Shown here: positions 1 to 6,396 of the stretch, piece by piece | Numbering within the stretch: position 1 is the stretch's first letter | Layout: every line of letters begins with the position of its first letter | Assembly: GCA_003224785.1 (NCBI GenBank) | Contig: QHZV01000226.1 | Span: forward strand, 7,779 to 14,874 | Direction of reading: 5' to 3' | Origin: Acidobacteriota bacterium | GTDB taxonomy: Bacteria; Acidobacteriota; Terriglobia; Terriglobales; Acidobacteriaceae | DNA length: 7,096 bases | Program-made: the position numbers and the translations under genes | Notes under the pieces: model-generated | What the model was told of the DNA's origin: nothing | Seen by the model: only the letters and a program-made list of their open reading frames with translations | Databases searched by the model: none

Positions 1-513
1 ACTCAGGAAACGGTGCTGTTCAATGACACGCTGCGCAATAACATTGCTTATGGCCAGCCCGGAATTCCGCAGAAACAGGTCGAGGCGGCGGCACGTGCGG
101 CGCTGGCGCACGATTTCATCATGGAGCTTCCGAACGGATATGAGACTGTGATCGGGGAAAAAGGCGTACGGCTTTCAGGCGGCGAACGCCAACGAATCGC
201 GATCGCACGCGCGCTGCTGAAAAATGCGCCGATACTGATTCTGGACGAAGCGACCTCCGCGCTCGATAGCGAATCTGAAGCCCTGGTCCAGTCGGCGCTG
301 CAAAATTTAATGGCTGGACGTACCGTGGTAGTGATTGCTCATCGCCTATCTACCGTTCGCCGCGCGGACAGAATTGCAGTTATCGAGAATGGAACCATTG
401 CCGACATCGGAACTCACGAACAGCTGATGCAGAAGCTTGGGACGTACCGGCGGCTCTATGAACTTCAGTTCATTGAAGTGGACAGCCCGCGTGTGGGAGT
501 GCCTGCGCAATGA
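1..513 (+). CDS. ABC exporter ATPase domain, MsbA-like (3' part only)
   Basis: This is the C-terminal nucleotide-binding domain of an exporter that probably has a fused membrane domain. The gene is cut by the left edge and the frame is open from base 1. Visible elements in order are the Q-loop (TQET at bases 1-12), the ABC signature LSGGERQ (bases 172-192), the Walker B stretch ILILDE followed by the D-loop SALD (from base 232), and the H-loop histidine in VIAHRLSTV (around base 340). Walker A and the transmembrane half lie outside the window. The phrases [13 protein letters not shown] and the tail after the H-loop resemble the lipid A flippase MsbA more than peptide or drug exporters, so ATP-driven flipping of a lipid at the inner membrane is the best guess. 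The substrate is inference. All ATPase residues that can be seen are intact. The stop overlaps the start of yicC by four bases (ATGA), which suggests translational coupling. Confidence 0.93.
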   Translation, partial: TQETVLFNDTLRNNIAYGQPGIPQKQVEAAARAALAHDFIMELPNGYETVIGEKGVRLSGGERQRIAIARALLKNAPILILDEATSALDSESEALVQSALQNLMAGRTVVVIAHRLSTVRRADRIAVIENGTIADIGTHEQLMQKLGTYRRLYELQFIEVDSPRVGVPAQ

Positions 514-1400
514 CTCCGATTCGTTCCATGACCGGGTTCGCTCAGGTTAAAGGCCAGCTCGATGGCGGCGCGGCATTCAGTCTCGCGGTCAAGTCCGTTA
601 ATCACCGCTTTCTCGATCTTCACTTTCGGCTGCCGGCGAATACCGACGTGCTGGAAGTGTCATTGCGCAAGGTTCTGAAGGAAAAGTTGGCACGCGGGCA
701 TGTTGATGTGAACCTGTCGTTCGAGCAGGCAGCAGGCGCGCCACTCACGCTCAACAAACAACTGGTTGCCGCTTATGTGCAGGCATTTCGTGCCGCTGCA
801 ATCGAAGCCGGCATCGCCGCCGAACCCGATCTGAACGCAGTGCTGCGTCTTCCCGGCGCCCTCGATTCCGGTCCGGCGGCACCTGAAGGCGATCTTACGT
901 CGGCGGTGCTGGCGAAAATTGAAGAGGCGCTTCTGAACCTGAATCGGATGCGCGAGGAAGAAGGTCGCGCTATGGATCGCGAACTGCGGGAGCGCATGGC
1001 TCATTTGCAGTCGGGGTGCACGGAGGTACGCAAGCATCGTGAGACCGTACTCAAAACTTATTCCGAACGGCTAAAATCGCGATTGCAGGAATGGCTTGCC
1101 AGCAGCGTTGACCAGGACCGCATTGTCCAGGAGGCCGCGCTGCTCGCCGATCGTAGCGACATTCAAGAGGAGTTGGTGCGCCTGGAAAATCATGTGCAAC
1201 ACTTCCTGGGACTCCTCAACACGGGTGGCGAAGTCGGCAAGAAGCTGGACTTCTTGCTACAAGAAATGAATCGCGAAGCCAATACGCTGCTTTCAAAAAC
1301 ATCTGGCCTGGCCGGAGATGCGGTACGAATTACGGAAGCGGGTCTGGCGATGAAGTCGGACATCGAGAAGGCGCGCGAGCAAGTGCAAAATATCGAATAA
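510..1400 (+). CDS. yicC: YicC/YloC family endoribonuclease
   Basis: The 296-residue product has the normal length for YicC. The N-terminal YicC domain opens with IRSMTGFAQ (residues 4-12) and contains SVNHRFLDL (29-37). The C-terminal DUF1732 domain shows [11 protein letters not shown] (215-224), then [17 protein letters not shown] (244-260) and SKTSG (262-266), and ends in the family's hallmark [16 protein letters not shown] (281-296). Characterised relatives are cytoplasmic oligomeric endoribonucleases; E. coli YicC takes part in small RNA turnover. The ATG at 510 overlaps the upstream stop (ATGA), and GGGAG at 495-499 is a possible ribosome binding site. The gene sits directly before gmk, an arrangement seen in many bacteria. 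Nothing in the protein looks damaged. The family call is very secure; the RNA targets in this organism cannot be inferred. Confidence 0.96.
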   Translation: MTPIRSMTGFAQVKGQLDGGAAFSLAVKSVNHRFLDLHFRLPANTDVLEVSLRKVLKEKLARGHVDVNLSFEQAAGAPLTLNKQLVAAYVQAFRAAAIEAGIAAEPDLNAVLRLPGALDSGPAAPEGDLTSAVLAKIEEALLNLNRMREEEGRAMDRELRERMAHLQSGCTEVRKHRETVLKTYSERLKSRLQEWLASSVDQDRIVQEAALLADRSDIQEELVRLENHVQHFLGLLNTGGEVGKKLDFLLQEMNREANTLLSKTSGLAGDAVRITEAGLAMKSDIEKAREQVQNIE

Positions 1401-1402
1401 GG

Positions 1403-2083
1403 ATGACCACAGTCTTCATCATCTCCGCGCCTTCGGGATCCGGCAAATCAACGCTCGTGAATGTGGTCCGGCGCACTCTGCCGAATCTTGAATTCTCGAT
1501 TTCCTATACAACCCGCCAACCGCGCGGGCGCGAGAAAGACGGTTGTGAATACTTTTTTATCTCCCGTGAACAATTCGAGGGAATGATTCAGAAAAATGAG
1601 TTCCTCGAGCACGCCAAAGTTTTCGAAAGCGATTACTATGGCACCGCTTGCCGCTTTCTTCGGCACGCGGAACAAAACGGAAACGACCTGCTGCTCGACA
1701 TTGACGTGCAAGGAGCGGAACAGGTTAAAACAAAAATTCCCGATGCGGTGAGTGTCTTTATAATGCCTCCCAATCGCGCAGAGCTTGAGCGGCGTCTGCG
1801 CGAACGCAGCCAGGATTCTGAACCGGTGATCCAGAAACGCCTGAAGGCGGCCGGACGCGAGATTGAGAATTACAGGAAATACGACTATATTTTGGTGAAC
1901 GACCGCCTGGAAGATTCAGTGAGCACTCTCGAGGCAATCTTGCTTTCGGAGCGCCTGAAGCGGAACGAGCGGGCCGATGAGAAGTTGAGCGCACGAGCGG
2001 AGAAATGCCGCCTCGATCAGATTCGCGAACGCATTCAGCCAATTTTGAAATCTTTCGGAGACACGGCTGCCAGCGGGCAGTAA
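1403..2083 (+). CDS. gmk: Guanylate kinase
   Basis: The enzyme phosphorylates GMP (and dGMP) to GDP with ATP in the cytoplasm, feeding GTP and (p)ppGpp pools. The P-loop APSGSGKST lies at residues 9-17. The GMP-binding signature TTRQPRGREKDGCEYFF covers 36-52, followed by FLEH (67-70), YYGT (78-81) and the core strand LLLDIDVQGAEQV (96-108). The lid region is RLRERSQDSEPVIQKRL (131-147), and YDYILVND (160-167) closes the kinase fold. At 226 residues it is about 20 longer than the usual 205; the excess is a charged, probably helical C-terminal tail after residue 200. The ATG at 1403 lies two bases after the yicC stop with no well-spaced Shine-Dalgarno sequence, so translation probably depends on coupling to yicC. 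The frame, motifs and neighbours agree fully. Confidence 0.97.
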   Translation: MTTVFIISAPSGSGKSTLVNVVRRTLPNLEFSISYTTRQPRGREKDGCEYFFISREQFEGMIQKNEFLEHAKVFESDYYGTACRFLRHAEQNGNDLLLDIDVQGAEQVKTKIPDAVSVFIMPPNRAELERRLRERSQDSEPVIQKRLKAAGREIENYRKYDYILVNDRLEDSVSTLEAILLSERLKRNERADEKLSARAEKCRLDQIRERIQPILKSFGDTAASGQ

Positions 2084-2086
2084 TGC

Positions 2087-2093
2087 AGGGGAG
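2087..2093 (+). promoter_or_regulatory. Strong ribosome binding site of rpoZ
   Basis: AGGGGAG lies in the 15-base gmk-rpoZ gap, five bases before the rpoZ ATG. It is the clearest Shine-Dalgarno sequence in the left cluster. It fixes the rpoZ start and suggests that the small omega subunit is translated independently of gmk. Confidence 0.8.
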
Positions 2094-2098
2094 AAACA

Positions 2099-2335
2099 AT
2101 GAAGTTGATTGATGGTTTCGACAGCAATTACCGATACATCCTGGTCGCAGCGCGGCGCGCCCGCCAACTCCAGGGTGGAGCGCCGCCAGTCATTGATACC
2201 CATTCGCGCAAGCCCTGCCGCATCGCACAAGATGAAATCAAGGCAGGAAAAGTGAAATGGGTCATCCCCGAAGTGCCCGTCCCTGCTATAGAAGCGGCGG
2301 GCGAGATGCTCGATAAGGCCATCGGGGAAAGCTGA
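2099..2335 (+). CDS. rpoZ: DNA-directed RNA polymerase subunit omega
   Basis: The 78-residue product has the size of bacterial omega. Omega wraps the C-terminal tail of the beta-prime subunit, helps RNA polymerase assembly, and in some bacteria forms part of a ppGpp binding site. Visible family features are the N-terminal DSNYRYILVAARRARQLQ (residues 8-25, matching the helix that in E. coli reads RFDLVLVAARRARQMQ) and the AQDEIKAGKVKW stretch (43-54). The C-terminal part after residue 55 is short and acidic, as is common outside Proteobacteria. Placement after gmk is conserved in many phyla and strongly supports the call. A strong Shine-Dalgarno sequence supports the ATG start. The stop is followed by a 98-base leader with two stem-loops before coaBC. 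Confidence 0.93.
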   Translation: MKLIDGFDSNYRYILVAARRARQLQGGAPPVIDTHSRKPCRIAQDEIKAGKVKWVIPEVPVPAIEAAGEMLDKAIGES

Positions 2336-2344
2336 AGTTCCCGT

Positions 2345-2369
2345 AGAGACGTAGCTAGCTAACGTCTCT
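2345..2369 (+). other. Stem-loop 1 in the rpoZ-coaBC gap
   Basis: AGAGACGT (2345-2352) and ACGTCTCT (2362-2369) are perfect 8-base inverted repeats around a 9-base loop. The loop includes most of the palindrome AGCTAGCT (2353-2360). It starts ten bases after the rpoZ stop. No T-run follows, so it does not look like a standard intrinsic terminator. RNA processing, 3' end protection of the rpoZ message or a regulator site are possible. The repeat is seen directly; its role is unknown. Confidence 0.55.
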
Positions 2370-2404
2370 CTCACGGCGCTTGACGCTCTCTAAGCTCCGG
2401 AGAA

Positions 2405-2422
2405 GATGTTGCGAGCAACGTC
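2405..2422 (+). other. Stem-loop 2 just upstream of the coaBC start
   Basis: GATGTTG (2405-2411) and CAACGTC (2416-2422) pair over seven positions, one of them a G-U pair, around the four-base loop CGAG. The hairpin ends 11 bases before the coaBC ATG, where a Shine-Dalgarno sequence would be expected but is absent. The purine stretch GGAGAAG (2399-2405) lies just before it. If the hairpin folds, that stretch would be brought to about 12 bases from the start codon. This could tune coaBC translation, but that is inference. Confidence 0.4.
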
Positions 2423-2433
2423 GCTACATTCAA

Positions 2434-3654
2434 ATGAAAATCGCACTCGGAGTCTGTGGCGGAATCGCGGCTTACAAAGCCGCGGAAATCGTCCGCCTGC
2501 TTCAGGACCGAGGCATCCGCGTTCAGGTGTTAATGACCGCGTCCGCTGAAGACTTTATTCGTCCTCTGACCTTTGCCGCTCTCTCCGGAGAAAAAGTTAT
2601 CACCGGCATGTTTGCGGCGGACACAGGTGCAGAGCCAAACATTGATTCCGCCATCGAACACATCGCCGTCGCACAATCCATTGACGCCTTGCTGGTCGCG
2701 CCCGCGACTGCTGACGTGATCGCGAAATTTGCGCAAGGCATCGCGAATGACTTCCTCACCACTCTTTATCTGGCGACAACCGCGCCGGTAGTCATCGCTC
2801 CGGCGATGAACGTCAACATGTGGGACCACCCGGCCACGCAGCAGAATCTTGAGGTCCTTCGCAAGCGCGGGGTAAAGATTGTGGAGCCGGGTAGCGGATA
2901 TCTCGCGTGCGGAATGACGGGGCCGGGACGGCTCGCTGAAAACCAAGTTATCGTCGCCGCAGCGCTCGAAGCTCTTGGCGCGGCACAGGATTTGGTAGGG
3001 GAGACAGTACTGATCACCGCTGGCCCTACGCGCGAAAAAATTGACCCGGTTCGCTACTTAAGCAACCGCTCATCAGGGCGCATGGGACATGCTCTTGCCG
3101 AAGCTGCGTTTCGGCGCGGAGCAAGGGTTTTGCTGGTGACTGGGCCGACAGCACTCCGGCCTCCTTCTGTGGCGGAAGTGACACAGGTCGAATCAGCCGA
3201 TCAAATGCGAGATGCCGTCCTGAAATTCCTGCCAGAGGCCTCCATCGTCATCAAAGCAGCTGCGGTTGGCGACTACACAATCATCAATCCTGCAGATCAA
3301 AAGGTTAAGCGCACTGGCCCGATGACTCTGGAGCTGTCACCCACCGCGGACATTCTGGGTGAAATAGCGAGGCGAAAGAATTCACAAATTGTGATCGGAT
3401 TCGCGGCTGAAACCCAGAGCATAATCGAGGACGCACGCAAGAAGCTGGTTTCGAAATCGCTCGATGCGATCGTCGCGAACGATGTCTCCCGCGAGGGCAT
3501 CGGCTTCGACTCGGAAAGAAACGCCGTCACCATTCTTACTGCCGACGAAACCATCAGCGTTCCCGAAACCAGCAAATGGGAAGTGGCGCAGCGGGTGCTC
3601 GATTGCGCCGTCCAGCTGAAGAAAACGCGCTCGGTCATAATGGGCAATCGTTAA
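2434..3654 (+). CDS. coaBC: Bifunctional phosphopantothenoylcysteine decarboxylase / phosphopantothenate-cysteine ligase
   Basis: CoaBC catalyses two consecutive steps of coenzyme A synthesis: CTP-dependent coupling of cysteine to 4'-phosphopantothenate (CoaB) and FMN-dependent decarboxylation of the product (CoaC). With the start at 2434 the product has 406 residues. CoaC domain: GGIAAYK near the N-terminus (FMN site), catalytic histidine H76 in IEHIAV, the PAMNVNMW motif with N126, and the clamp GYLACGMTGPGR with C159. These fall within one residue of E. coli H75, N125 and C158. CoaB domain: TAGPTRE (195-201), SNRSSG with N211, AAAVGDY (275-281) and lysines K290/K292 in the KVK segment near the E. 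coli K289 position. All key residues are present. The frame is open upstream to a TTG at 2380, but those 18 residues are Arg/Cys-rich and unlike the family, and MKIALGVCGGIAAYK is a typical start. Confidence 0.97.
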   Translation: MKIALGVCGGIAAYKAAEIVRLLQDRGIRVQVLMTASAEDFIRPLTFAALSGEKVITGMFAADTGAEPNIDSAIEHIAVAQSIDALLVAPATADVIAKFAQGIANDFLTTLYLATTAPVVIAPAMNVNMWDHPATQQNLEVLRKRGVKIVEPGSGYLACGMTGPGRLAENQVIVAAALEALGAAQDLVGETVLITAGPTREKIDPVRYLSNRSSGRMGHALAEAAFRRGARVLLVTGPTALRPPSVAEVTQVESADQMRDAVLKFLPEASIVIKAAAVGDYTIINPADQKVKRTGPMTLELSPTADILGEIARRKNSQIVIGFAAETQSIIEDARKKLVSKSLDAIVANDVSREGIGFDSERNAVTILTADETISVPETSKWEVAQRVLDCAVQLKKTRSVIMGNR

Positions 3655-3769
3655 GTTTTCGGATTTCCTCTGTCTTTCACCATGCTGCGCTGCTAAATTC
3701 CCTTTCAACTTAGTGGGTAGCAATTAAGATGGATTCCAATGTCATCTCAACTCGATCCGCAACTTCGCC
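3655..3769 (+). other. coaBC-glycosylase intergenic region
   Basis: These 115 bases have no hairpin followed by T-run, so no intrinsic terminator after coaBC is visible. TGCTAAATT at 3691-3699 resembles an extended -10 element (TG-N then 4 of 6 matches to TATAAT), but no good -35 lies upstream, so it is only a weak promoter candidate. The right part overlaps a short open frame that may be a displaced N-terminus of the glycosylase (3739-3798). Confidence 0.3.
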
Positions 3770-3798
3770 GTGCTGTACCGCAGAGAGGCAGGTCCTGA
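3739..3798 (+). other. Possible out-of-frame N-terminal remnant of the glycosylase
   Basis: The ATG at 3739 opens a 19-codon frame, [13 protein letters not shown] and onward, that ends at TGA 3796-3798. Its first residues look like the N-terminal helix of a bacterial uracil-DNA glycosylase. The main glycosylase frame, one base over, has no ATG until 3827 and begins in the same place with VLYRREAG. Reading 3739-3769 and then slipping forward one base would give [11 protein letters not shown] joined to AVLYRREAG. The gene may therefore have suffered an indel or a short deletion here. Chance is not excluded. Confidence 0.3.
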
Positions 3799-4483
3799 CT
3801 CAGTGACTAAGCTAGCGCCACGTGAGATGAGCAAGGCGGACGAGGGCGCCCGCCCCACACTTGTAGAAACATCCGATCCTGCTTCCGGGCTCCGCCTTAT
3901 TCGGGAAGACATCGGCGATTGCACTCGGTGCCGCCTGCACAAGCAGGGCCGCAAGCAGATCGTTTTCGGCGTTGGTAATCCGCGAGCTGAGTTGATGTTT
4001 ATCGGCGAAGCACCCGGAGCAGATGAAGATGAACAGGGCGAGCCATTCGTAGGCCGTGCGGGACAACTGCTCAACAACATGATCAAGGCCATGGGCCTGA
4101 GCCGCGAAGAAATCTACATCGCCAACATCATTAAGTGCCGCCCACCCGGTAACCGTACGCCGGAACGCGATGAGTGCGACACTTGCTCACCTTTCCTCAT
4201 GCGGCAGATCGAAGTCATCGGACCCAAGGCAATGGTTGCGCTCGGCGCAGTCGCGGCTAAGACGCTGCTGGCCATCAATGCACCCATGTCGCAGCTGCGC
4301 GGACAATGGTACGACTTCCGCGGCACTAAGCTTGCAGTCACATATCACCCTGCGTTTCTGTTGCGCGACCCGAGGCAGAAAAAAGAAACGTGGAAAGACC
4401 TGCAGATGGTGATGAAAGAACTTGGGTTAAAGCCACCCGACAAAAGTAACCAGGAAAACTCAGAGCAGCCCAAAAATGGCTAA
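3770..4483 (+). CDS. Type 4 (family 4) Fe-S uracil-DNA glycosylase
   Basis: The enzyme removes uracil, arising from cytosine deamination or dUTP misincorporation, from DNA in base excision repair. The core starts near residue 44. It has the first cysteine pair CTRC (C51, C54), FGVGNP (66-71), catalytic motif [21 protein letters not shown] (79-98), [15 protein letters not shown] with C123, CSPFL with C139, and motif B YHPAFLLR (192-199). C51, C54, C123 and C139 match the four 4Fe-4S ligands of the family; C136 is extra. The 3' end has a Lys/Glu/Gln-rich tail. The start is uncertain: GTG at 3770 gives 237 residues but has no Shine-Dalgarno sequence, while GTG 3803 and ATG 3827 are alternatives that keep the whole core. 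The N-terminal helix usual in this family seems missing or frame-shifted. The stop lies 24 bases inside the convergent lipoprotein gene. The function call is secure; the start is not. Confidence 0.93.
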   Translation: MLYRREAGPDSVTKLAPREMSKADEGARPTLVETSDPASGLRLIREDIGDCTRCRLHKQGRKQIVFGVGNPRAELMFIGEAPGADEDEQGEPFVGRAGQLLNNMIKAMGLSREEIYIANIIKCRPPGNRTPERDECDTCSPFLMRQIEVIGPKAMVALGAVAAKTLLAINAPMSQLRGQWYDFRGTKLAVTYHPAFLLRDPRQKKETWKDLQMVMKELGLKPPDKSNQENSEQPKNG

Positions 4484-6088
4484 CTCTGTTTTGCCTGCTA
4501 CATACACCTTGCCATTTATGACGGTCGGCACCGTGAATCGAATCGCCGCACCAAATTTGTCGCGAGCGCCCGCCTGATTGCTGTTGTAAAGCTCCTTCGA
4601 AACATCCGTCGCGTCGTAAGCGTGCAGGATGTTTATGCCACCCGCCTCAAGTGACCACACGATTCCGCCGCTCGATCCATTCGACGACACACTCATGTTG
4701 CCGCCCGGATATCCGTACTGGTGGGTACCCTGTGCAATAGGCCCCATCGAGAGCTGCCCATTCGAAAGCTGAAATTGTTTGATAACGTCGCCGTTACCTA
4801 TGAAATAGATGTTTCCCTGCCAATATGCGGCGGTGCTGTAGTCATTGTCGTTGGCCGCTGAGCCCAAGGCGGTCGGAATGGACTGCACAATCTGGCTGTC
4901 GCTTACCAATTGAAACTTCCCCAAATTTTCCCGGTCGAGTAAATAAATCTTGCCAGATTTTCCAGCGCTGACACCCAAATGAGCCACCGGGCCCGTCTGA
5001 TCGGGCAGCAGCGTGAATCCAGCCGATCCCACATCCTCATCGTTGGCAGCCAGACTCTGCTGGTCGAATGGCGTGAAGTAATCACTCACGGTGAGCGAAT
5101 TCCCTTGCGGCGTGAGTTTCACGAAACTATCGCCGTAATCCAAACCACCAGTGTTCGCGTCAAAGGTGCCGTTGCCGACAATCGCGAAAATGTTCCCGGC
5201 AGAATCAGCCGAAAGAGACGCTCCTGAGAGCCAGATCCCGCCTTTCTGTCCGTTGGGCGTATCATTCCAGACAGTGACCTGCTTCAGCGAAGATGCGTCA
5301 TAGCCCAGGATCCATCCGTGGTACGGCCCCTTATCGTCGAACGACGCGAACGCGATATAGACAGTTCCATTCAGCAGGAGCAAACCGGCACGCTGCAATT
5401 GATATAACGACTGAAACGCAATTTGTCCCCCACTACCTCCGGACCCAGTTCCGGCGACGGACGCTTGAATCACCACGGGACTGCCGGACCTTTCTTTACC
5501 ATTTGTGATGTCGAGAGCATGCAGCTTGTGCACGTAACTGCCGTTTTCCTTCGTCATCGCAACCACAAAGAGGGTGCCGCTCTTCGGACCAATCACAGGT
5601 GTTCCGGTAATCCCTACTTCCGGGACGATAGGACCGAGACCACCTCCGAGATCTGTGTACGGCACAGTCGTAATTCCGGCAGAAGCATTTGTAAAATTGA
5701 CTGACCAAAATGGCGTCGTAGCTCCGCCGTCTGCGTCGAAGGCGTAAACGCTGTCGTGCTCGGTGGCAACATACACCACATTGTGTGTTCCGCCGAAAAT
5801 TTGCACATTCGAGATATAGAGTGGTTGCGCGTAGGCTGCTCCATCCAGCGGATAAGAAAATAACTTTCCAAACAATGTCTGGTTGACATTCGCGGGCGTC
5901 AGTACCGTCTCGTTTGTGTTCTGGCCGGTTGTGCTTTGATCATTGTGATGCATCAGTACGCCCGTGAAGGTGGGCGTCGAGGGCGGCGGAGGTGGTGGCG
6001 CGGAGTCAGATGTGCTTCCACCACCGCAGGCAAACAGAAATGTCAGTAAGCCCAGGGCCAATACCGGCAAGACATTTGGCAGTTTCAT
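4460..6088 (-). CDS. PQQ-repeat-like beta-propeller lipoprotein, role unknown
   Basis: The 542-residue product begins with a lipoprotein signal peptide: MKLPN, a hydrophobic core and LFAC with C21 as the probable lipidated cysteine. Gly at +2 favours the outer membrane. A Gly/Ser/Pro linker with six prolines follows (22-39). The rest is a beta-propeller with about eight repeats, recognisable as strand pairs such as VVYVAT...VYAFDA (104-119), LFVVAM...LHALDI (173-194), VYIAFA...ILGYDA (243-265), IFAIVGNG (300-307), KIYLLDREN (380-388), NIYFIGNG (426-433), WSLEAGG...LHAYDA (478-492) and KVYVAGK (527-533). The segment HHNDQSTTGQNTNETVLTP (47-65) and the phrase VPEVGITGTPVI (155-166) recur in acidobacterial propellers annotated as pyrroloquinoline-quinone repeat proteins. 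No quinone-site residues can be assigned, so enzyme activity is not claimed; binding of a surface ligand or partner is equally possible. The frame is open 102 codons further upstream to 6394, but that part is Arg/His-rich and would bury the signal peptide. No Shine-Dalgarno sequence precedes the chosen ATG. Confidence 0.88.
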   Translation of the reverse strand: MKLPNVLPVLALGLLTFLFACGGGSTSDSAPPPPPPSTPTFTGVLMHHNDQSTTGQNTNETVLTPANVNQTLFGKLFSYPLDGAAYAQPLYISNVQIFGGTHNVVYVATEHDSVYAFDADGGATTPFWSVNFTNASAGITTVPYTDLGGGLGPIVPEVGITGTPVIGPKSGTLFVVAMTKENGSYVHKLHALDITNGKERSGSPVVIQASVAGTGSGGSGGQIAFQSLYQLQRAGLLLLNGTVYIAFASFDDKGPYHGWILGYDASSLKQVTVWNDTPNGQKGGIWLSGASLSADSAGNIFAIVGNGTFDANTGGLDYGDSFVKLTPQGNSLTVSDYFTPFDQQSLAANDEDVGSAGFTLLPDQTGPVAHLGVSAGKSGKIYLLDRENLGKFQLVSDSQIVQSIPTALGSAANDNDYSTAAYWQGNIYFIGNGDVIKQFQLSNGQLSMGPIAQGTHQYGYPGGNMSVSSNGSSGGIVWSLEAGGINILHAYDATDVSKELYNSNQAGARDKFGAAIRFTVPTVINGKVYVAGKTELAIFGLL

Positions 6089-6305
6089 ATGTAAGTGAGC
6101 GGAACTGAGATGATGGCTCTCACATCTGCGTTGCACGTAAGCGTTGGCTCTGCGACGAATGTGGTGATCTCTTACAGAACGGCGCGTTGCAAGCGCCCCC
6201 AGCGGAGTGTTCAAGAGCGATGGCTTAGCAAACCATGAACCTCCTCTCAGAGTCGTCGGCCAATTGGAAGCAGTATCTTTGTAACTTCCATGCCGTTTGA
6301 CTTGC

Positions 6306-6334
6306 TTGACCTGAGACGCAGTACAGGGTAACGT
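6306..6334 (+). promoter_or_regulatory. Candidate sigma-70-type promoter of the zinc-ribbon gene
   Basis: TTGACC (6306-6311, 5 of 6 matches to TTGACA) and TAACGT (6329-6334, 3 of 6 matches to TATAAT) are separated by 17 bases. A second -35-like TTGACT lies at 6297-6302 without a well-spaced partner. The transcript would have a leader of roughly 55 bases before the TTG start. The -10 match is poor, so this is tentative. Confidence 0.3.
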
Positions 6335-6381
6335 TGCCTGCAATTCGCAACTCACAACCTTAAAGAGCTCACAGTTACTGC

Positions 6382-6388
6382 AGGGAGG
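6382..6388 (+). promoter_or_regulatory. Strong ribosome binding site that fixes a TTG start
   Basis: AGGGAGG lies eight bases before the TTG at 6397. It is a near-perfect Shine-Dalgarno sequence. No ATG or GTG is available in this frame between it and the zinc-ribbon cysteines, so it decides the start of the following gene. Confidence 0.85.
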
Positions 6389-6396
6389 AAACATTC

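Larger units (their letters stand above)
6089..6396. other. Divergent intergenic region
   Basis: These 308 bases separate the lipoprotein gene (-) from the zinc-ribbon gene (+) and must hold both promoters. On the + side a promoter candidate (6306-6334) and a strong ribosome binding site (6382-6388) are visible, with a short GTTGC/GCAAC inverted repeat (6333-6337, 6347-6351) between them. On the - side no convincing -35/-10 pair or Shine-Dalgarno sequence was found near 6088. The - strand is open throughout in the lipoprotein frame, but the composition does not look coding. No RNA gene or long repeat was seen. Confidence 0.6.

Noticed and set aside
2345..2369. Intrinsic terminator after rpoZ
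   Set aside because: The hairpin is perfect but no T-run follows (the next bases are C/T mixed, then CACGG), and the co-directional coaBC gene follows closely.
1758..2374. - strand frames of 113 and 152 residues opposite gmk and rpoZ
   Set aside because: They are antisense to two secure housekeeping genes and show no recognisable motif.
2380..2433. TTG-started 18-residue N-terminal extension of CoaBC
   Set aside because: The residues (MTLSKLRRRCCEQRRYIQ) do not resemble the family, the stretch contains stem-loop 2, and the ATG at 2434 puts all catalytic residues within one position of the E. coli enzyme.
2406..2549. Open frame of 47 codons starting ATG 2406 just after GGAG, overlapping the coaBC start
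   Set aside because: It is out of frame with coaBC, Arg-rich and low in hydrophobic residues as expected for a shadow of coaBC, and its ATG lies inside stem-loop 2. A leader peptide role cannot be supported.
3729..3806. Short frame starting ATG 3729 ([10 protein letters not shown]...)
   Set aside because: It has 25 codons, no homology that I recognise and no spaced Shine-Dalgarno sequence. The frame at 3739 matches the glycosylase context better.
6225..6245. Strong AGGAGG followed by ATG-GTT-TGC-TAA on the - strand upstream of the lipoprotein gene
   Set aside because: It gives only a three-residue peptide and no longer frame uses this ribosome binding site. A chance match to the Shine-Dalgarno sequence is the simplest explanation.
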